From Mycobacterium colombiense (GTDB lineage Bacteria > Actinomycetota > Actinomycetes > Mycobacteriales > Mycobacteriaceae), in assembly GCF_001672755.1 (NCBI RefSeq), contig NZ_LZKI01000189.1, positions 81,625 through 145,624 on the forward strand: 64,000 bases of DNA, given 5' to 3'. Shown piece by piece: positions 8,064 through 16,599 of this stretch. Within the stretch, counting starts at the first letter, position 1. Each line of letters opens with the position of its first letter. A program made the position numbers and the translations under genes. Below the pieces are notes generated by a model. It had not been told where the DNA came from and did not search any database. It saw nothing but the letters and a program-made list of their open reading frames with translations.

Positions 8064-9062
8064 ATGCTGTTGGAGTTCGATGCTGATCAGCGACTGTGGC
8101 AGGACACCGTGCGCGACGCCGTCGCGAAGCAGTGCCCGCCGTCGCTGGTGCGCAGCGTGGCCGAAGAGGGCGTCGACCCCAGCCCGCTGTGGAAATCGTA
8201 TGTGGACCAGGGCTGGACCGAGCTGAGCGATGCGGACAGTGCCGTCGAGCTGGCCATCGTGCTCGAGGAGCTCGGGCGCGCCACCGACCCCACCCCGTTC
8301 CTGGCGACGATGAGCCAGTTCGCGCCGCTCGCCGGGGACCGATTCGACCCGCACCAGTCGGGTACCGCGGTCTACGGCGGGGTCGCGGCGCATCGCGAGG
8401 CCGAGGGCTGGGTGCTCGACGGTACGGCCCGCCATGTGCTCGACGGTGACCGCGCGGATCGGCTGGCCGTGGTGACGGACGCGGGGGTGTTCCTCGTGGA
8501 GTCCAGCCAGGTGCCGGCCCGGCGCTCGGCGGTGTTCGACCCGGTGCTGCACGTCGCCGACCTGTCGTTCGCGGAGGTTCGGGTGCCCGACAGCGAACGG
8601 CTGACCGTCAACGCCGAGCGCGCGCACCACCTTGCGCTGACCGGTATGGCCATCACGATGGTCGGCGCCTGCCAGCGCATCCTCGACCTGGTGCTCGAGC
8701 ACGTCAAAAGCCGTCAGCAGTTCGGCGTGGCGATCGGCTCGTTCCAGGCAGTGCAGCACAAGGCCGCCGACATGCACGTCGCGGTGGAACGCGCCCGCGC
8801 CCTTGCATACTTCGCCGCACTGACGATCGCCGCCGACGATCCCCGCCGCCGGCTGGCCGCCGCGATGGCCAAGGCATCGGCGGGGGAGTGCCAGTCGCTG
8901 GTGTTCCGGCACGGCCTACAGCTGCACGGCGCAATGGGATTCACGTGGGAGAACGACCTGCAGTTCGCGCTCAAGCGGGCCAAAGCGGGTGAGCTGATGC
9001 TCGGCGGCGCCGCGGAGCACCGGGCGCGGATCGCGGAGGAATACCGTGCAGCTGACTTTTGA
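8064..9062 (+). CDS. Acyl-CoA dehydrogenase, short subunit (FadE family)
   Basis: 332 aa, shorter than the usual 380-400 aa. It has the acyl-CoA dehydrogenase C-terminal helical domain (SRQQFGVAIGSFQAVQH near 215-230; QLHGAMGFTWEN near 290), while the N-terminal part is reduced. The next gene, a full-length paralog, overlaps its end by 17 bp, so the two are co-translated. In mycobacterial sterol side-chain degradation such short/long FadE pairs form alpha2beta2 heterotetramers; the same architecture is inferred here. Start ATG at 8064 has GAGAGGCGG upstream and a perfect operator-like palindrome at 8018-8034. Confidence 0.9.
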   Translation: MLLEFDADQRLWQDTVRDAVAKQCPPSLVRSVAEEGVDPSPLWKSYVDQGWTELSDADSAVELAIVLEELGRATDPTPFLATMSQFAPLAGDRFDPHQSGTAVYGGVAAHREAEGWVLDGTARHVLDGDRADRLAVVTDAGVFLVESSQVPARRSAVFDPVLHVADLSFAEVRVPDSERLTVNAERAHHLALTGMAITMVGACQRILDLVLEHVKSRQQFGVAIGSFQAVQHKAADMHVAVERARALAYFAALTIAADDPRRRLAAAMAKASAGECQSLVFRHGLQLHGAMGFTWENDLQFALKRAKAGELMLGGAAEHRARIAEEYRAADF

Positions 9063-10221
9063 TTCCGACGTCGAGGAGTTCCGGGCGGAGTTCTCGGCGT
9101 TCCTCGACGAAACCCTGCCCCCCGCAAGCGAAACGCTCGAGCGGCCGCGGTCGGTCTCGCACATGCCGCAGTGGGCGCGCGACTGGCAGCGGCTCTTGTT
9201 CGACAACGGCTGGCTGCTGCCCAGCCAGCCACCGGAATTCGGTGGCCGCAACGCGACGGTCATCCAGCAGTTCGTCTATCTTGAGGAACTCAGCCGCCGC
9301 CGGATCTACCACAGTTTCAACCCGCAGGGCGTGAATATCGTTGGGGCGTCACTGTTGTCGTTCGGCAGCGACGAACAGAAGCGGCGCTGGGCGGTGCCGA
9401 TCCTGCGGGCCGAGATCACCGCGTCGCTCGGGATGAGCGAACCGAGCGCGGGCTCCGACCTGGCGTCGCTGCGGACCCGCGCGGTGCTCGACGGCGACCA
9501 CTTCGTGGTCAACGGGCAGAAGGTGTGGACCTCGGGTGCCCACGACGCCGATGTCTTGTTGACGTTCGTCCGAACGAATCCAGATGCGCCGAAGCACAAG
9601 GGAATCAGCGCGCTTGTCATCCCCACCGACACGCCGGGCCTGGTGCGTCGGCCGTTCCCGTCGATCTGCGGTGTCGACGATCTGGATTTCAACGAGGTGT
9701 TCTTCACCGACGTGCGGGTGCCGGCCGAGAACCTGGTCGGCGAGCTCGACCAGGGCTGGCGGGTGGCCAACGGATCGCTGGGCCACGAACGCACCATGAT
9801 GTGGCTGGGTTTCGCCGATCGCCTGGAGAACATGATCGACGACTTCCATCCCAGCACCGAGGTCGAGCGCGACCAGTACGCCAGCACGATCATGGACAGA
9901 CAGGCGCTGCGCCTGCTGGGTTCGGCGGCCCTGGCCCGCGCCGCGCGCGGCGAAGACGACGTGGCCGCGATCTCGGTGCTCAAATTGCTCGGTTCCGAAG
10001 CGGAGTTGCGTGGCATGGAGCTGGCGTTGACGTCCGCGGGATCCGAGGGGCTGGTGCACCCCGGGCTCACGGGGCCGTATGCGCACATGAACCTCGACCA
10101 CTACTTCGCCAGCTGGTTCGAGCGCTACGCCCGCAGCTTCTCGGGGACCATCGCCGGCGGTACCTCCGAGATCCAGCGCAACATCATCGCCCAGCGGGTG
10201 CTCGGCCTGCCGCGCGCCTAG
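9046..10221 (+). CDS. Acyl-CoA dehydrogenase, long subunit (FadE family)
   Basis: 391 aa, full-length acyl-CoA dehydrogenase. N-terminal domain, the FAD/substrate segment LGMSEPSAGSDLASLRTRA (about 128-146), VNGQKVWTSGAHDAD and the C-terminal GTIAGGTSEIQRN motif are all present. Starts at GTG 9046 inside the end of the shorter fadE (17 bp overlap), indicating a fixed stoichiometry and probably a heteromeric enzyme. Introduces the alpha-beta double bond in an acyl-CoA. The gene ends 5 bp from the convergent esterase gene. The bulky side-chain class of substrate is suggested by the two-subunit design, not shown by the sequence. Confidence 0.93.
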   Translation: MQLTFDSDVEEFRAEFSAFLDETLPPASETLERPRSVSHMPQWARDWQRLLFDNGWLLPSQPPEFGGRNATVIQQFVYLEELSRRRIYHSFNPQGVNIVGASLLSFGSDEQKRRWAVPILRAEITASLGMSEPSAGSDLASLRTRAVLDGDHFVVNGQKVWTSGAHDADVLLTFVRTNPDAPKHKGISALVIPTDTPGLVRRPFPSICGVDDLDFNEVFFTDVRVPAENLVGELDQGWRVANGSLGHERTMMWLGFADRLENMIDDFHPSTEVERDQYASTIMDRQALRLLGSAALARAARGEDDVAAISVLKLLGSEAELRGMELALTSAGSEGLVHPGLTGPYAHMNLDHYFASWFERYARSFSGTIAGGTSEIQRNIIAQRVLGLPRA

Positions 10222-10226
10222 CGTCG

Positions 10227-11621
10227 TCAAAGGGCTTGCTGAGAGACGTTGCCGGCCAACGGCATCCGGGCCACGCCCGGAGTGCCCAGCTGGCCTGCCA
10301 GCCACGGCAATGCCGTGGCGAACACCGTGCCGGCGGTCGGCCAGTCGTGCTTTCCGGGCTGGGCGACCACCGCGCAGTCGATGCCGTTCGCCCGGCCGAG
10401 CTGGCACAGGGAAGCGGCGGCCGCGGCCTGGTTGCCCGGGTCGGAGGCCGCACCTCGGCTTGCGACAGACAGCGCGGCGTTGTCGACAATCGTGATATTG
10501 CGATGCGGCGTCGGCGAACCACCAGAGGTGATGGCGAACCAGCCGGACACTCCCGTGTAGCGGCCATGCCGGTTGATCACCGTGGTCGGGTCGAACTTCG
10601 CCCACGCGTCGGCGTCGCCGTCGAAAAGGTTGGCGATGGTTTGTTCCTTGGTTCCGGTGTTGGGTGTCAGGTCGCCCTCGATGTCGACGAACGAGCTGAA
10701 CATGTTGGGGTGCATGACGGTCAGGTCCACTGCGGTGGTCCCGCCCATTGACCAGCCGACGATGCCCCACCGGGACGGGTCGGGGCTGACCCCGAAGTTC
10801 GAGACCATATAGGGCACAACGTCTTTGGTCAGATGGTCGGCGGCATTGCCGCGGGTTCCGTTGACGCCTTCGGTGTCGTTGTCGAACGCCCCGCTCGGGT
10901 CCACGAACACCAGCACCGGTGCATTGCCGTCGTGCGCGGCGGCAAAAGCGTCGACAGTCTGTACGGCGTTGCCGGCGCGCACCCAGTCGGCGGGCGTGTT
11001 GACCATGCCGCCGATCATCATCACCGTCGGCAGCTGCGGCGGCGGGGAACTCGCAAACCACGCCGGCGGCAGGTAGACGAGTTCCTCGCGGTGCTGGAAA
11101 TGCGACGCGTCGTCCGGAGTCTGCACCGACACCAGGCTGCCGTGCGGCGGCTTGGCTCCCTTGGCCGCCAAGGCGATCACGGCGGCCTTGTCGGTCTGGT
11201 TGGGCAGCCGAGCGGAGCTGATCTGCTCCCACGCGCTCTGCACGGTCTGGAAGTAGCCGACCCATTGGTTGAGCACGAGCAGCGAGCAGAGCAGGCACAG
11301 CGGCACCGCCAGGATCGACAGCCCACGCCGCCACCACCCCGCACCGCGCCAGCCCAGGATCAGCACAGCCATGGCCATGCCCACCAGCGCGATCCACACA
11401 TACAGCGCGTCCGGTGCCGACTTGCTGGCGCCGTCGCCGATGAGCGCGTGCGCCCCGAGGGCCGCCATGACCCCGGCGACGGCCGCGGCCGGCAGCCACA
11501 GCAGACGCCAACGACGCGAGCGCCACCCGGCGGCGAGCCCCAGCGTGATCGGCGTGACGATCTGGGCCGTGATCGGCACCCAACCGTGGATCAGAGATAT
11601 GTGGTTGCCCAGAAGCGACAT
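10227..11621 (-). CDS. Membrane-anchored esterase (antigen 85/esterase D superfamily)
   Basis: 464 aa. About four hydrophobic helices occupy residues 13-32, 40-60, 71-90 and 100-118, followed by an extracytoplasmic alpha/beta-hydrolase domain (PF00756 type). The nucleophile elbow is GWSMG with Ser291, and a His425 in the KHDW segment resembles the catalytic His region of mycolyltransferases. Start ATG at 11621 has a GAGGAGGAA ribosome site. It resembles mycobacterial membrane-bound esterases of the antigen 85/MPT51 fold and probably acts on acyl esters at the cell envelope. It is adjacent to mce-associated genes, though separated by 220 bp. Confidence 0.85.
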   Translation of the reverse strand: MSLLGNHISLIHGWVPITAQIVTPITLGLAAGWRSRRWRLLWLPAAAVAGVMAALGAHALIGDGASKSAPDALYVWIALVGMAMAVLILGWRGAGWWRRGLSILAVPLCLLCSLLVLNQWVGYFQTVQSAWEQISSARLPNQTDKAAVIALAAKGAKPPHGSLVSVQTPDDASHFQHREELVYLPPAWFASSPPPQLPTVMMIGGMVNTPADWVRAGNAVQTVDAFAAAHDGNAPVLVFVDPSGAFDNDTEGVNGTRGNAADHLTKDVVPYMVSNFGVSPDPSRWGIVGWSMGGTTAVDLTVMHPNMFSSFVDIEGDLTPNTGTKEQTIANLFDGDADAWAKFDPTTVINRHGRYTGVSGWFAITSGGSPTPHRNITIVDNAALSVASRGAASDPGNQAAAAASLCQLGRANGIDCAVVAQPGKHDWPTAGTVFATALPWLAGQLGTPGVARMPLAGNVSQQAL

Positions 11622-11841
11622 GGCGATTCCTCCTCTCAGCTGCCAGCGATCCAGCTGCGTGAGAAAAGGATCGAATGCCGACCTCGGCGAATCCTTGGTG
11701 GATTCTTGGGCGCGATTTCGGGGCCTCGGAGGGCGACTGCGTCGAGTGTGAAGCCACGGCGGCTGCCGTCGGCATGTCGTCGCCCTCAGCTCACAGTCAA
11801 AGCCGCGGGCTCACACCCGACGGTCGAACAGCTGAAACGGC

Positions 11842-12405
11842 CTAAACCGGATCGAACTTGGTGATCAGCCAGGCGCCGTTGACCCGGGCCAAGCTCACCA
11901 GCACGCTGCTGGATGCCATCGCGGGGTCGGGATTGTCCTTGCTCGTGGTGCTCTGGTCGACCAGCACCAGCACCACGGCCGAGTTCGGATGTAGTTCCTG
12001 TACCGCGGCCCCCAGCACCCGGGCGTTGGTTTTCAGTGACTTCTGTTTGGCTGCCGGAGCCACGATCTGTTCGGTGAACTGGTTGTAGTACGACAGGAAG
12101 TCGCCGGACAGGTGAGTCTTGGCGGCGGCGAAATCTTTGTCGAGTGTGTCGGGCGAGTACGACAGCAAGGCGACCGTTCCGTCGGACGCCGCATTGGCGA
12201 CCGCGCTCGCGACGCCGGCGTCGGTCTGCTTATCCGGCCGGTACTGCTTGAAGTACAGCCAAGCGGCCCAGCCGCCGGAAAGCAGCAGCAGCACAATCAG
12301 AAGCACGGGAACGACTTTCACCTTGCGCCGCGCGCGTGGAGCACTTTCATCGGCTGTTTCGGCAGAGTCGTCGGCGGTGTCGATGCTGGGCTTATCCTCG
12401 CTCAC
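11842..12405 (-). CDS. Mce-associated membrane protein (left pair, second gene)
   Basis: 187 aa. A short acidic cytoplasmic N-terminus, one transmembrane helix (about 31-51) and an extracytoplasmic domain with the repeated SYYNQF, VAPAAKQKS and VLVDQSTTS segments typical of mycobacterial Mce-associated (Mas/Mam) proteins. The C-terminus LARVNGAWLITKFDPV is characteristic. Starts at GTG 12405, overlapping the TGA of the previous gene (GTGA). It is a clear paralog of the protein at 28490-29131. Probably stabilises or assists an Mce lipid importer. Confidence 0.88.
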   Translation of the reverse strand: MSEDKPSIDTADDSAETADESAPRARRKVKVVPVLLIVLLLLSGGWAAWLYFKQYRPDKQTDAGVASAVANAASDGTVALLSYSPDTLDKDFAAAKTHLSGDFLSYYNQFTEQIVAPAAKQKSLKTNARVLGAAVQELHPNSAVVLVLVDQSTTSKDNPDPAMASSSVLVSLARVNGAWLITKFDPV

Positions 12406-13322
12406 GGAATGAACTCCACGTTGGACATCTTGTATTGGCCGCCGTCGTTTTTGACGGTCACCTTGAGCCGCCAATTGCGTGGTGCGTCTTTGGCGCCGGC
12501 CGCGTTGGTGACGTGCGATGTCGCCGCGACGAGAACCAGCGCGAAGTCCCCGTTTATGGTTTGCAAGGCCGCCGCGTTCACGGTTCCTTGGGTGACCACC
12601 TTGGACTGCTCGACGACGGACGTAAAATCCTTTGCGCGCGCCTGGAAGTCGTCCCGGAATGGGCCGGTCGAGCTGTCGATCACCCGCTGGACGTCCTCCT
12701 TGGCCTTGTTGAAGTCCATGGAAGTCAGGTTGACCACGCCTTGTCGGGCTCCCGCGATGAAGTTGGCGGCGCGCTGGTTGCGCTCGTCGGTTTCGTGACG
12801 CTGCCACATCATGTATCCGCTGGCCGCGACGAAGGCGCAGATGAGGATGATGACGGCCGCTTTCCATGCCACGGACCACGAGGGCAGCCGCAGGCGTCGC
12901 CGAGAGCGGGCCGGCTTGGACCCCGATTCTGCGTCTTCGGGGATTCCGTCGGAGACTTCTTCCTCGGTCTCCGCCTCGTCGGCGTCCGTCGCTTCGGCGG
13001 CATCGGCAACTTCGTCGGCGGTGGTCGCCTCGTCGGTCTCCGGCTCGGCGGTGCCGGTTGCGTCCTCGTCGGCGTCCGGCGCTACGGCGGCGGTCTCTGT
13101 CTCGGCCTCGGCCTCGGTCTCGGTCTCGGTCTCTGCCTCAGCTTCGGCCTCGGCCTCTGCTTGGGCCAGTGCTTCGCGCCGGAGCCGGGCGGCACGGGCG
13201 CGGGCGCGCGCCGCGGCCGCCAGCGCTTCGGCTTCGGCGGCTTCCGCCTCGGCTTCCTCGAGTAACGCCATCACGTCGGCTTTCGAGGTGACCGAATCTT
13301 GCGGTTCCTTCTCCTCAGCCAT
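12402..13322 (-). CDS. Mce-associated membrane protein with long Ala/Glu/Thr-rich tail (left pair, first gene)
   Basis: 306 aa. The N-terminal 140 residues are low-complexity, rich in Ala, Glu, Thr and Asp, with an AE/TE repeat at about 54-78 and coiled-coil character. One transmembrane helix follows at about 152-172, then the Mce-associated domain (AGARQGVVNLTSMDFNKA near 190-207), ending in YKMSNVEFIP. It is the first gene of a two-gene unit whose second gene overlaps by 4 bp. Paralog of 29128-29874. The cytoplasmic tail is much longer than in its paralog and is encoded by a near-perfect 6-bp repeat, so its length may vary between strains. Confidence 0.87.
   Translation of the reverse strand: MAEEKEPQDSVTSKADVMALLEEAEAEAAEAEALAAAARARARAARLRREALAQAEAEAEAEAETETETEAEAETETAAVAPDADEDATGTAEPETDEATTADEVADAAEATDADEAETEEEVSDGIPEDAESGSKPARSRRRLRLPSWSVAWKAAVIILICAFVAASGYMMWQRHETDERNQRAANFIAGARQGVVNLTSMDFNKAKEDVQRVIDSSTGPFRDDFQARAKDFTSVVEQSKVVTQGTVNAAALQTINGDFALVLVAATSHVTNAAGAKDAPRNWRLKVTVKNDGGQYKMSNVEFIP
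13091..13160. repeat. Hexanucleotide (ctcggc/ctcggt) coding repeat
   Basis: A run of 6-bp units alternating ctcggc and ctcggt with a few variants, encoding Ala-Glu and Thr-Glu dipeptides in the cytoplasmic tail of the mce-associated protein. The unit keeps the reading frame, so slippage would change tail length without frameshift. Confidence 0.7.
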
Positions 13323-13354
13323 CGCGCTTACTGACTCCTGTACGTCTCACGCGG

Positions 13355-13783
13355 CTAGAATCGCACGAGCGAGAACGGGTAACTGTTGCTGCCCCCGGGT
13401 CCACCACCGCAGCCCGTGTCGAACGTCGAGTCGACCTGACCCGCCAGCGTCACCGCATCCCACGAGTAGACATCATGCGAGGGAAAGAACTGGACCACGC
13501 AGCGAACACCGAAGGGGTCGTCAGCGGCCATGGTGTAGCGGCCGTCGACCAAGTGGGCCTCTCCCCTCCACGGCGCCGCTTGCCCGTTGGGCTGCGGGGT
13601 TGCGTACACCTGCAAGCATCCCGGCGTTGGCTGGACGCACGGGTTGATCGACCAAACCCAGAAGTGGCCGGGATCCCGGTTCGTGTCCACGTGATAGTTG
13701 GCAAACAGCATGTCCGCGTGGGCGGTCGGCGTGACAATCAGCGCGGCCATGGCAAGCGCAAGGCTCACCGCGAAAGTTTTCAC
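13355..13783 (-). CDS. Secreted protein of mycobacterial mce-linked family
   Basis: About 142 aa. The first 23 residues form a Sec signal peptide (Lys near the start, Ala/Leu-rich core, cleavage after AHA). The mature part has Trp-rich and Cys pairs (NPCVQPTPGC, VRCVVQF, DTGCGGG). The order of Cys, GW/APW and a final PF/PL-L segment matches the secreted protein at 27837-28358, so they look like distant paralogs. GTG 13783 is preferred because GGGAG lies 8 nt upstream; ATG 13798 would add five residues. It lies just upstream of the mce-associated pair on the same strand. Function unknown. Confidence 0.8.
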   Translation of the reverse strand: MKTFAVSLALAMAALIVTPTAHADMLFANYHVDTNRDPGHFWVWSINPCVQPTPGCLQVYATPQPNGQAAPWRGEAHLVDGRYTMAADDPFGVRCVVQFFPSHDVYSWDAVTLAGQVDSTFDTGCGGGPGGSNSYPFSLVRF

Positions 13784-13873
13784 CGTTGCGTCTCCCATCT
13801 CTGCACGCGCAATTGCCCCAAATATAGGGGCTGGTCACGCTGAACAGGCCCACTCGTAGAAATTCTGAGCAGC

Positions 13874-15238
13874 TCAGTCGATGACGGCGGCTTCCTTGCG
13901 TTCGGTGATCGGTCTGGCCAGTTCTTGCTCGTCGCAGACGCGTTGCAGCTTCTCCAGCGTCTCGTCCAGGCCCGCTCCGACCTTGCGGCCGGGCGTGAAG
14001 GTGGCCGGCAGCTTACGCATGCCCTGAATGACACCGATGGTTTCATAGTGGACCGTGCCCTCTGGATCGCACTGATAGTCGGGCATCCGGTCGAGCACCG
14101 CGGTCAGCATCGATTTGAACACGGTGCGTGCCACGTTCGAGCCGATGCAGCGGTGAACACCCAGCCCGAAGCTGAAGTGCCGGTTGCCCTTACGGTCGAG
14201 GACGATCTGGTCCGGGTCGTGGAACACCGAGGGGTCGCGGTTGGCCATCGCCCACGAAATCCAGAGTCGCTCACCCTCTTTGAACTGCGTGCCGTCGAGC
14301 TCGGTGTCGTCGGCAAAGGTCCGGCCGTCGCCGGGCGCCGGGGTGAAGTAGCGCAGGAACTCCTCGGTCGCGGGGTCGAGCAGGGTCTTGCGCTCGTTGC
14401 TGAGCAGCTGTCGTTGCTCCGGGTGTTCCGAAAGCCATTCCAGCGAATGGGCGGTCAGGGCGGTCGTGGTGTCGAAGCCACCACCGATGACCAGGCCCAG
14501 GTTCCCGAGGATTTCCAGTTCCGGGGCGGGCTCGCCGTCGATGCGCATCTCGAGTAGGCCGTTCACGATTCCCGGCCGCGGGTTTGCGCGGATCTCGATC
14601 ATGTTGTTGACCATGTCGAGCCCCATCTCGCGGTGCATCGCGGTGACGTGCTCGATGTCGGGGGAGTGCTCGGGCGTGTACACCGCGGCGTGCACCGGCT
14701 CGCTGTACATGTTCCACTTCTTCAGCGGGATGCCCAGCATCGCCAGTGTGAAGACCGCGGGCACGATGTTGGCCAGGTCGTCGACGAAGTCGATGCGGCC
14801 ACTCTCGATCTTCTCGTCGAGGCAGGCGCGTGTCACGTCGTCGATGAACGGTTCCCAGCGCTTGATCGCCGCCGGTGACAGATACGGGTTGAGCACCGTT
14901 CGATAGGTGCGGTGCTCGGGGTCGTCCATCTCAAGGATCCCGCCGCGCACCGCGCTGACCCGGCTGGCCGTGGGGATCGAGATGCCTTTGTAGCCGCGGC
15001 GTTCGCCGTGAATGTCGTGATCGTTGGAGACTGCGGGGCAGCGGGCCAGCTCGAAGACCTCGTGGCTGCCGGCCGCAACCCAATGCCCGCCGTAGGTTTC
15101 CGTCCACGCCATCGGGCACTTGGCGTGCATCTCCTCGGTGATCGCCTTGAACTTCGACCGGTATTCCGAGGAGTGCCGGTCGAAGTGGTACCGATTCTTC
15201 TTGCGGTCGCTGTCATTGACGACGTCGTCGACACTCAA
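13874..15238 (-). CDS. Cytochrome P450
   Basis: 454 aa, a soluble bacterial class I P450. Heme-ligand motif FSFGLGVHRCIG is present with Cys364 as thiolate ligand. The I-helix reads GGGFDTTTAL and the K-helix ExxR is EEFLR. TTG at 15238 is the start, with GGGAGA about 9 nt upstream. It is third in the operon after an SDR and a 3Fe-4S-type ferredoxin, which is probably its electron donor. A hydroxylase of a hydrophobic substrate is likely, given the neighbouring mce operon and beta-oxidation genes. Family number not assigned. The C-terminal 30 residues are an extension of helical, charged character. Confidence 0.95.
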   Translation of the reverse strand: MSVDDVVNDSDRKKNRYHFDRHSSEYRSKFKAITEEMHAKCPMAWTETYGGHWVAAGSHEVFELARCPAVSNDHDIHGERRGYKGISIPTASRVSAVRGGILEMDDPEHRTYRTVLNPYLSPAAIKRWEPFIDDVTRACLDEKIESGRIDFVDDLANIVPAVFTLAMLGIPLKKWNMYSEPVHAAVYTPEHSPDIEHVTAMHREMGLDMVNNMIEIRANPRPGIVNGLLEMRIDGEPAPELEILGNLGLVIGGGFDTTTALTAHSLEWLSEHPEQRQLLSNERKTLLDPATEEFLRYFTPAPGDGRTFADDTELDGTQFKEGERLWISWAMANRDPSVFHDPDQIVLDRKGNRHFSFGLGVHRCIGSNVARTVFKSMLTAVLDRMPDYQCDPEGTVHYETIGVIQGMRKLPATFTPGRKVGAGLDETLEKLQRVCDEQELARPITERKEAAVID

Positions 15239-15284
15239 CGCTGTAGTCTCCCTACGTGTTTCGATAGCTAAGGACCGTGCCGGC

Positions 15285-15485
15285 TCAGGCGTCGTCGGTG
15301 ATTATGATGGCCTGCTCCGGACAGGACTGCGCGGCTTCACGCACCTGGTCCTCGCGATCGGCGGGCACCACCTCGTCGATCGCCGACGAACTGCCGTCAA
15401 TGTCGCTGAGCTGGAACGATTCCGGGGCGATCATCGCGCACAGGGTGTGGCCCTGGCACCGTTCTGAATCCACCGAGACCTTCAC
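15285..15485 (-). CDS. 3Fe-4S-type ferredoxin (P450 redox partner)
   Basis: 66 aa. Cluster ligands are Cys10, Cys16 and Cys55 (CQGHTLC and CPEQA), with His13 at the position of the missing fourth Cys. This is the CxxHxxC pattern of mycobacterial ferredoxins encoded beside P450s. GTG 15485 was chosen for the GAGGAGA ribosome site 6 nt upstream. It sits between the SDR gene (48 bp upstream) and the P450 (46 bp downstream) on the same strand. Transfers electrons to the P450; the reductase is not in this operon. Confidence 0.92.
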   Translation of the reverse strand: MKVSVDSERCQGHTLCAMIAPESFQLSDIDGSSSAIDEVVPADREDQVREAAQSCPEQAIIITDDA

Positions 15486-15533
15486 GGGCTTTCTCCTCTC
15501 ACACTGGTTGCCGGGTTGACGAATCGCCACCGC

Positions 15534-16235
15534 TCAGGTGTTTCGACCGCCGTTGACGCCCAAGATCTGACCGGTGATGTAGCCGGCTTCCTCGGAGACC
15601 AGAAACGCGCACGCCGCCGCGATGTCCTCGGGGGTGCCCATCCGGCGTACCGGGGTTCGCGCGATGGTCTCGTCGATGTCGCCGAGGAATCCGTTCTTCT
15701 CGGCCGCGCGCAGCATCGGGGTGTCGATGAAGCCCGGCGGTACCGCGTTGACCGTGATGCCCTTGGGCCCGTACTCGAGTGCGAGCGACTTCGTCAGGCC
15801 GTTGACCGCCGACTTGGCCGCCACGTAGTGACTCATATAGGGAGCACCCGAATGCGTGCTCGACGACGAGATGTTGACGATGCGGCCCCACCCAGCCTCG
15901 ACCATGTCGGGCAGCACCGCCTGGACGGTATGGAAGACGCCGTTGAGGTTGACGTCGATTACGCGGTGCCAGTCCTCAAAACTGATGTTGTTGAACTTTT
16001 TGAACCCATCGAGCCCGGCGGCGTTGACCAGGACGGTCACCGGTCCGAGTTGGGCGCGGACGGCCGACAGCGCGGCGTCGACTTGCGACCGGTCGGTGAC
16101 GTCGGCGGTGAAAGCGAAGTCGGCGTCCGAAGGCCGCAGGTCGATAGAGGCGACGTTCAAACCGTCGGCGCGCAGGCGTTGCGCGACGGCGAGACCGATG
16201 CCGGACCCGCCACCGGTGACTACCGCAGTCTTCAT
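15534..16235 (-). CDS. Short-chain dehydrogenase/reductase
   Basis: 233 aa, classical SDR. NAD(P)-binding GGGSGIG at 8-14, NAAG at 71-74, active-site serine around 124-126 and YVAAK with Tyr137 and Lys141. C-terminal VNGG typical of FabG-like SDRs. First gene of the operon SDR-ferredoxin-P450. Oxidises an alcohol or reduces a ketone, probably of the molecule hydroxylated by the P450. In M. tuberculosis an SDR and a ferredoxin also flank mce4, but orthology with hsd4A/fdxD is not claimed. Confidence 0.92.
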   Translation of the reverse strand: MKTAVVTGGGSGIGLAVAQRLRADGLNVASIDLRPSDADFAFTADVTDRSQVDAALSAVRAQLGPVTVLVNAAGLDGFKKFNNISFEDWHRVIDVNLNGVFHTVQAVLPDMVEAGWGRIVNISSSSTHSGAPYMSHYVAAKSAVNGLTKSLALEYGPKGITVNAVPPGFIDTPMLRAAEKNGFLGDIDETIARTPVRRMGTPEDIAAACAFLVSEEAGYITGQILGVNGGRNT

Positions 16236-16295
16236 GTTGAGGCCTCTGCTCCGAAGGGGGCCATTTCAGTCACAAAGAATCTCCCTTACAATTAT

Positions 16296-16310
16296 GAGAA
16301 CCTTACTCTC
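16296..16310. promoter_or_regulatory. Weak GAGAAT-N3-ATTCTC-like repeat near SDR promoter
   Basis: GAGAAC-CTT-ACTCTC, one mismatch per half to the consensus seen at 8018 and 37610, same 6-3-6 spacing. It lies 61 bp upstream of the SDR start. Confidence 0.35.
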
Positions 16311-16472
16311 CGCGCGAACCGCCGTGCAACATGCGCACAACACCGCGTCCGGCCTGCGCGGAGAGGCCCAGGCCGACAGCGTACGGCCAGTTGAAGCCCT
16401 GGTCAGCACGTCGATCTTATTCCTGAGACTTTCTTGAATTATCGAAAGTCGAATGTAAGATTCGCCGGGGAA

Positions 16473-16487
16473 GAGAATGAAATTATC
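16473..16487. promoter_or_regulatory. GAGAAT-N3-ATTCTC-like repeat upstream of CoA transferase
   Basis: GAGAAT-GAA-ATTATC, a single mismatch to the consensus palindrome, 113 bp upstream of the CoA transferase start. Confidence 0.45.
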
Positions 16488-16599
16488 GTGATCGCCACCA
16501 CATCAGGGGGTACGGAATGCCTGCCCAGGACACGGCAGAGCCCGCCACTGGGACAGCAGTGACCATCGCATTAGCCGTCTCAGTGAAAGGAGCCGGCGC

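Larger units (their letters stand above)
16236..16599. other. 364-bp divergent intergenic region with two motif-like repeats
   Basis: Lies between the SDR operon and the CoA transferase. It holds two copies of the GAGAAT-N3-ATTCTC-like repeat (16296 and 16473). It is comparatively AT-rich (for example around 16440-16495), which suits two divergent promoters. No convincing gene was seen in it. Confidence 0.5.

Noticed and set aside
11640..11661. Two CAGCTG hexamers upstream of the esterase
   Set aside because: Each is self-complementary and common in GC-rich DNA; no promoter context supports an operator.
9349..11775. 808-codon minus-strand frame through fadE and the esterase gene
   Set aside because: It spans two well-supported genes in other frames and has Arg/Gly/Pro-rich shadow composition.
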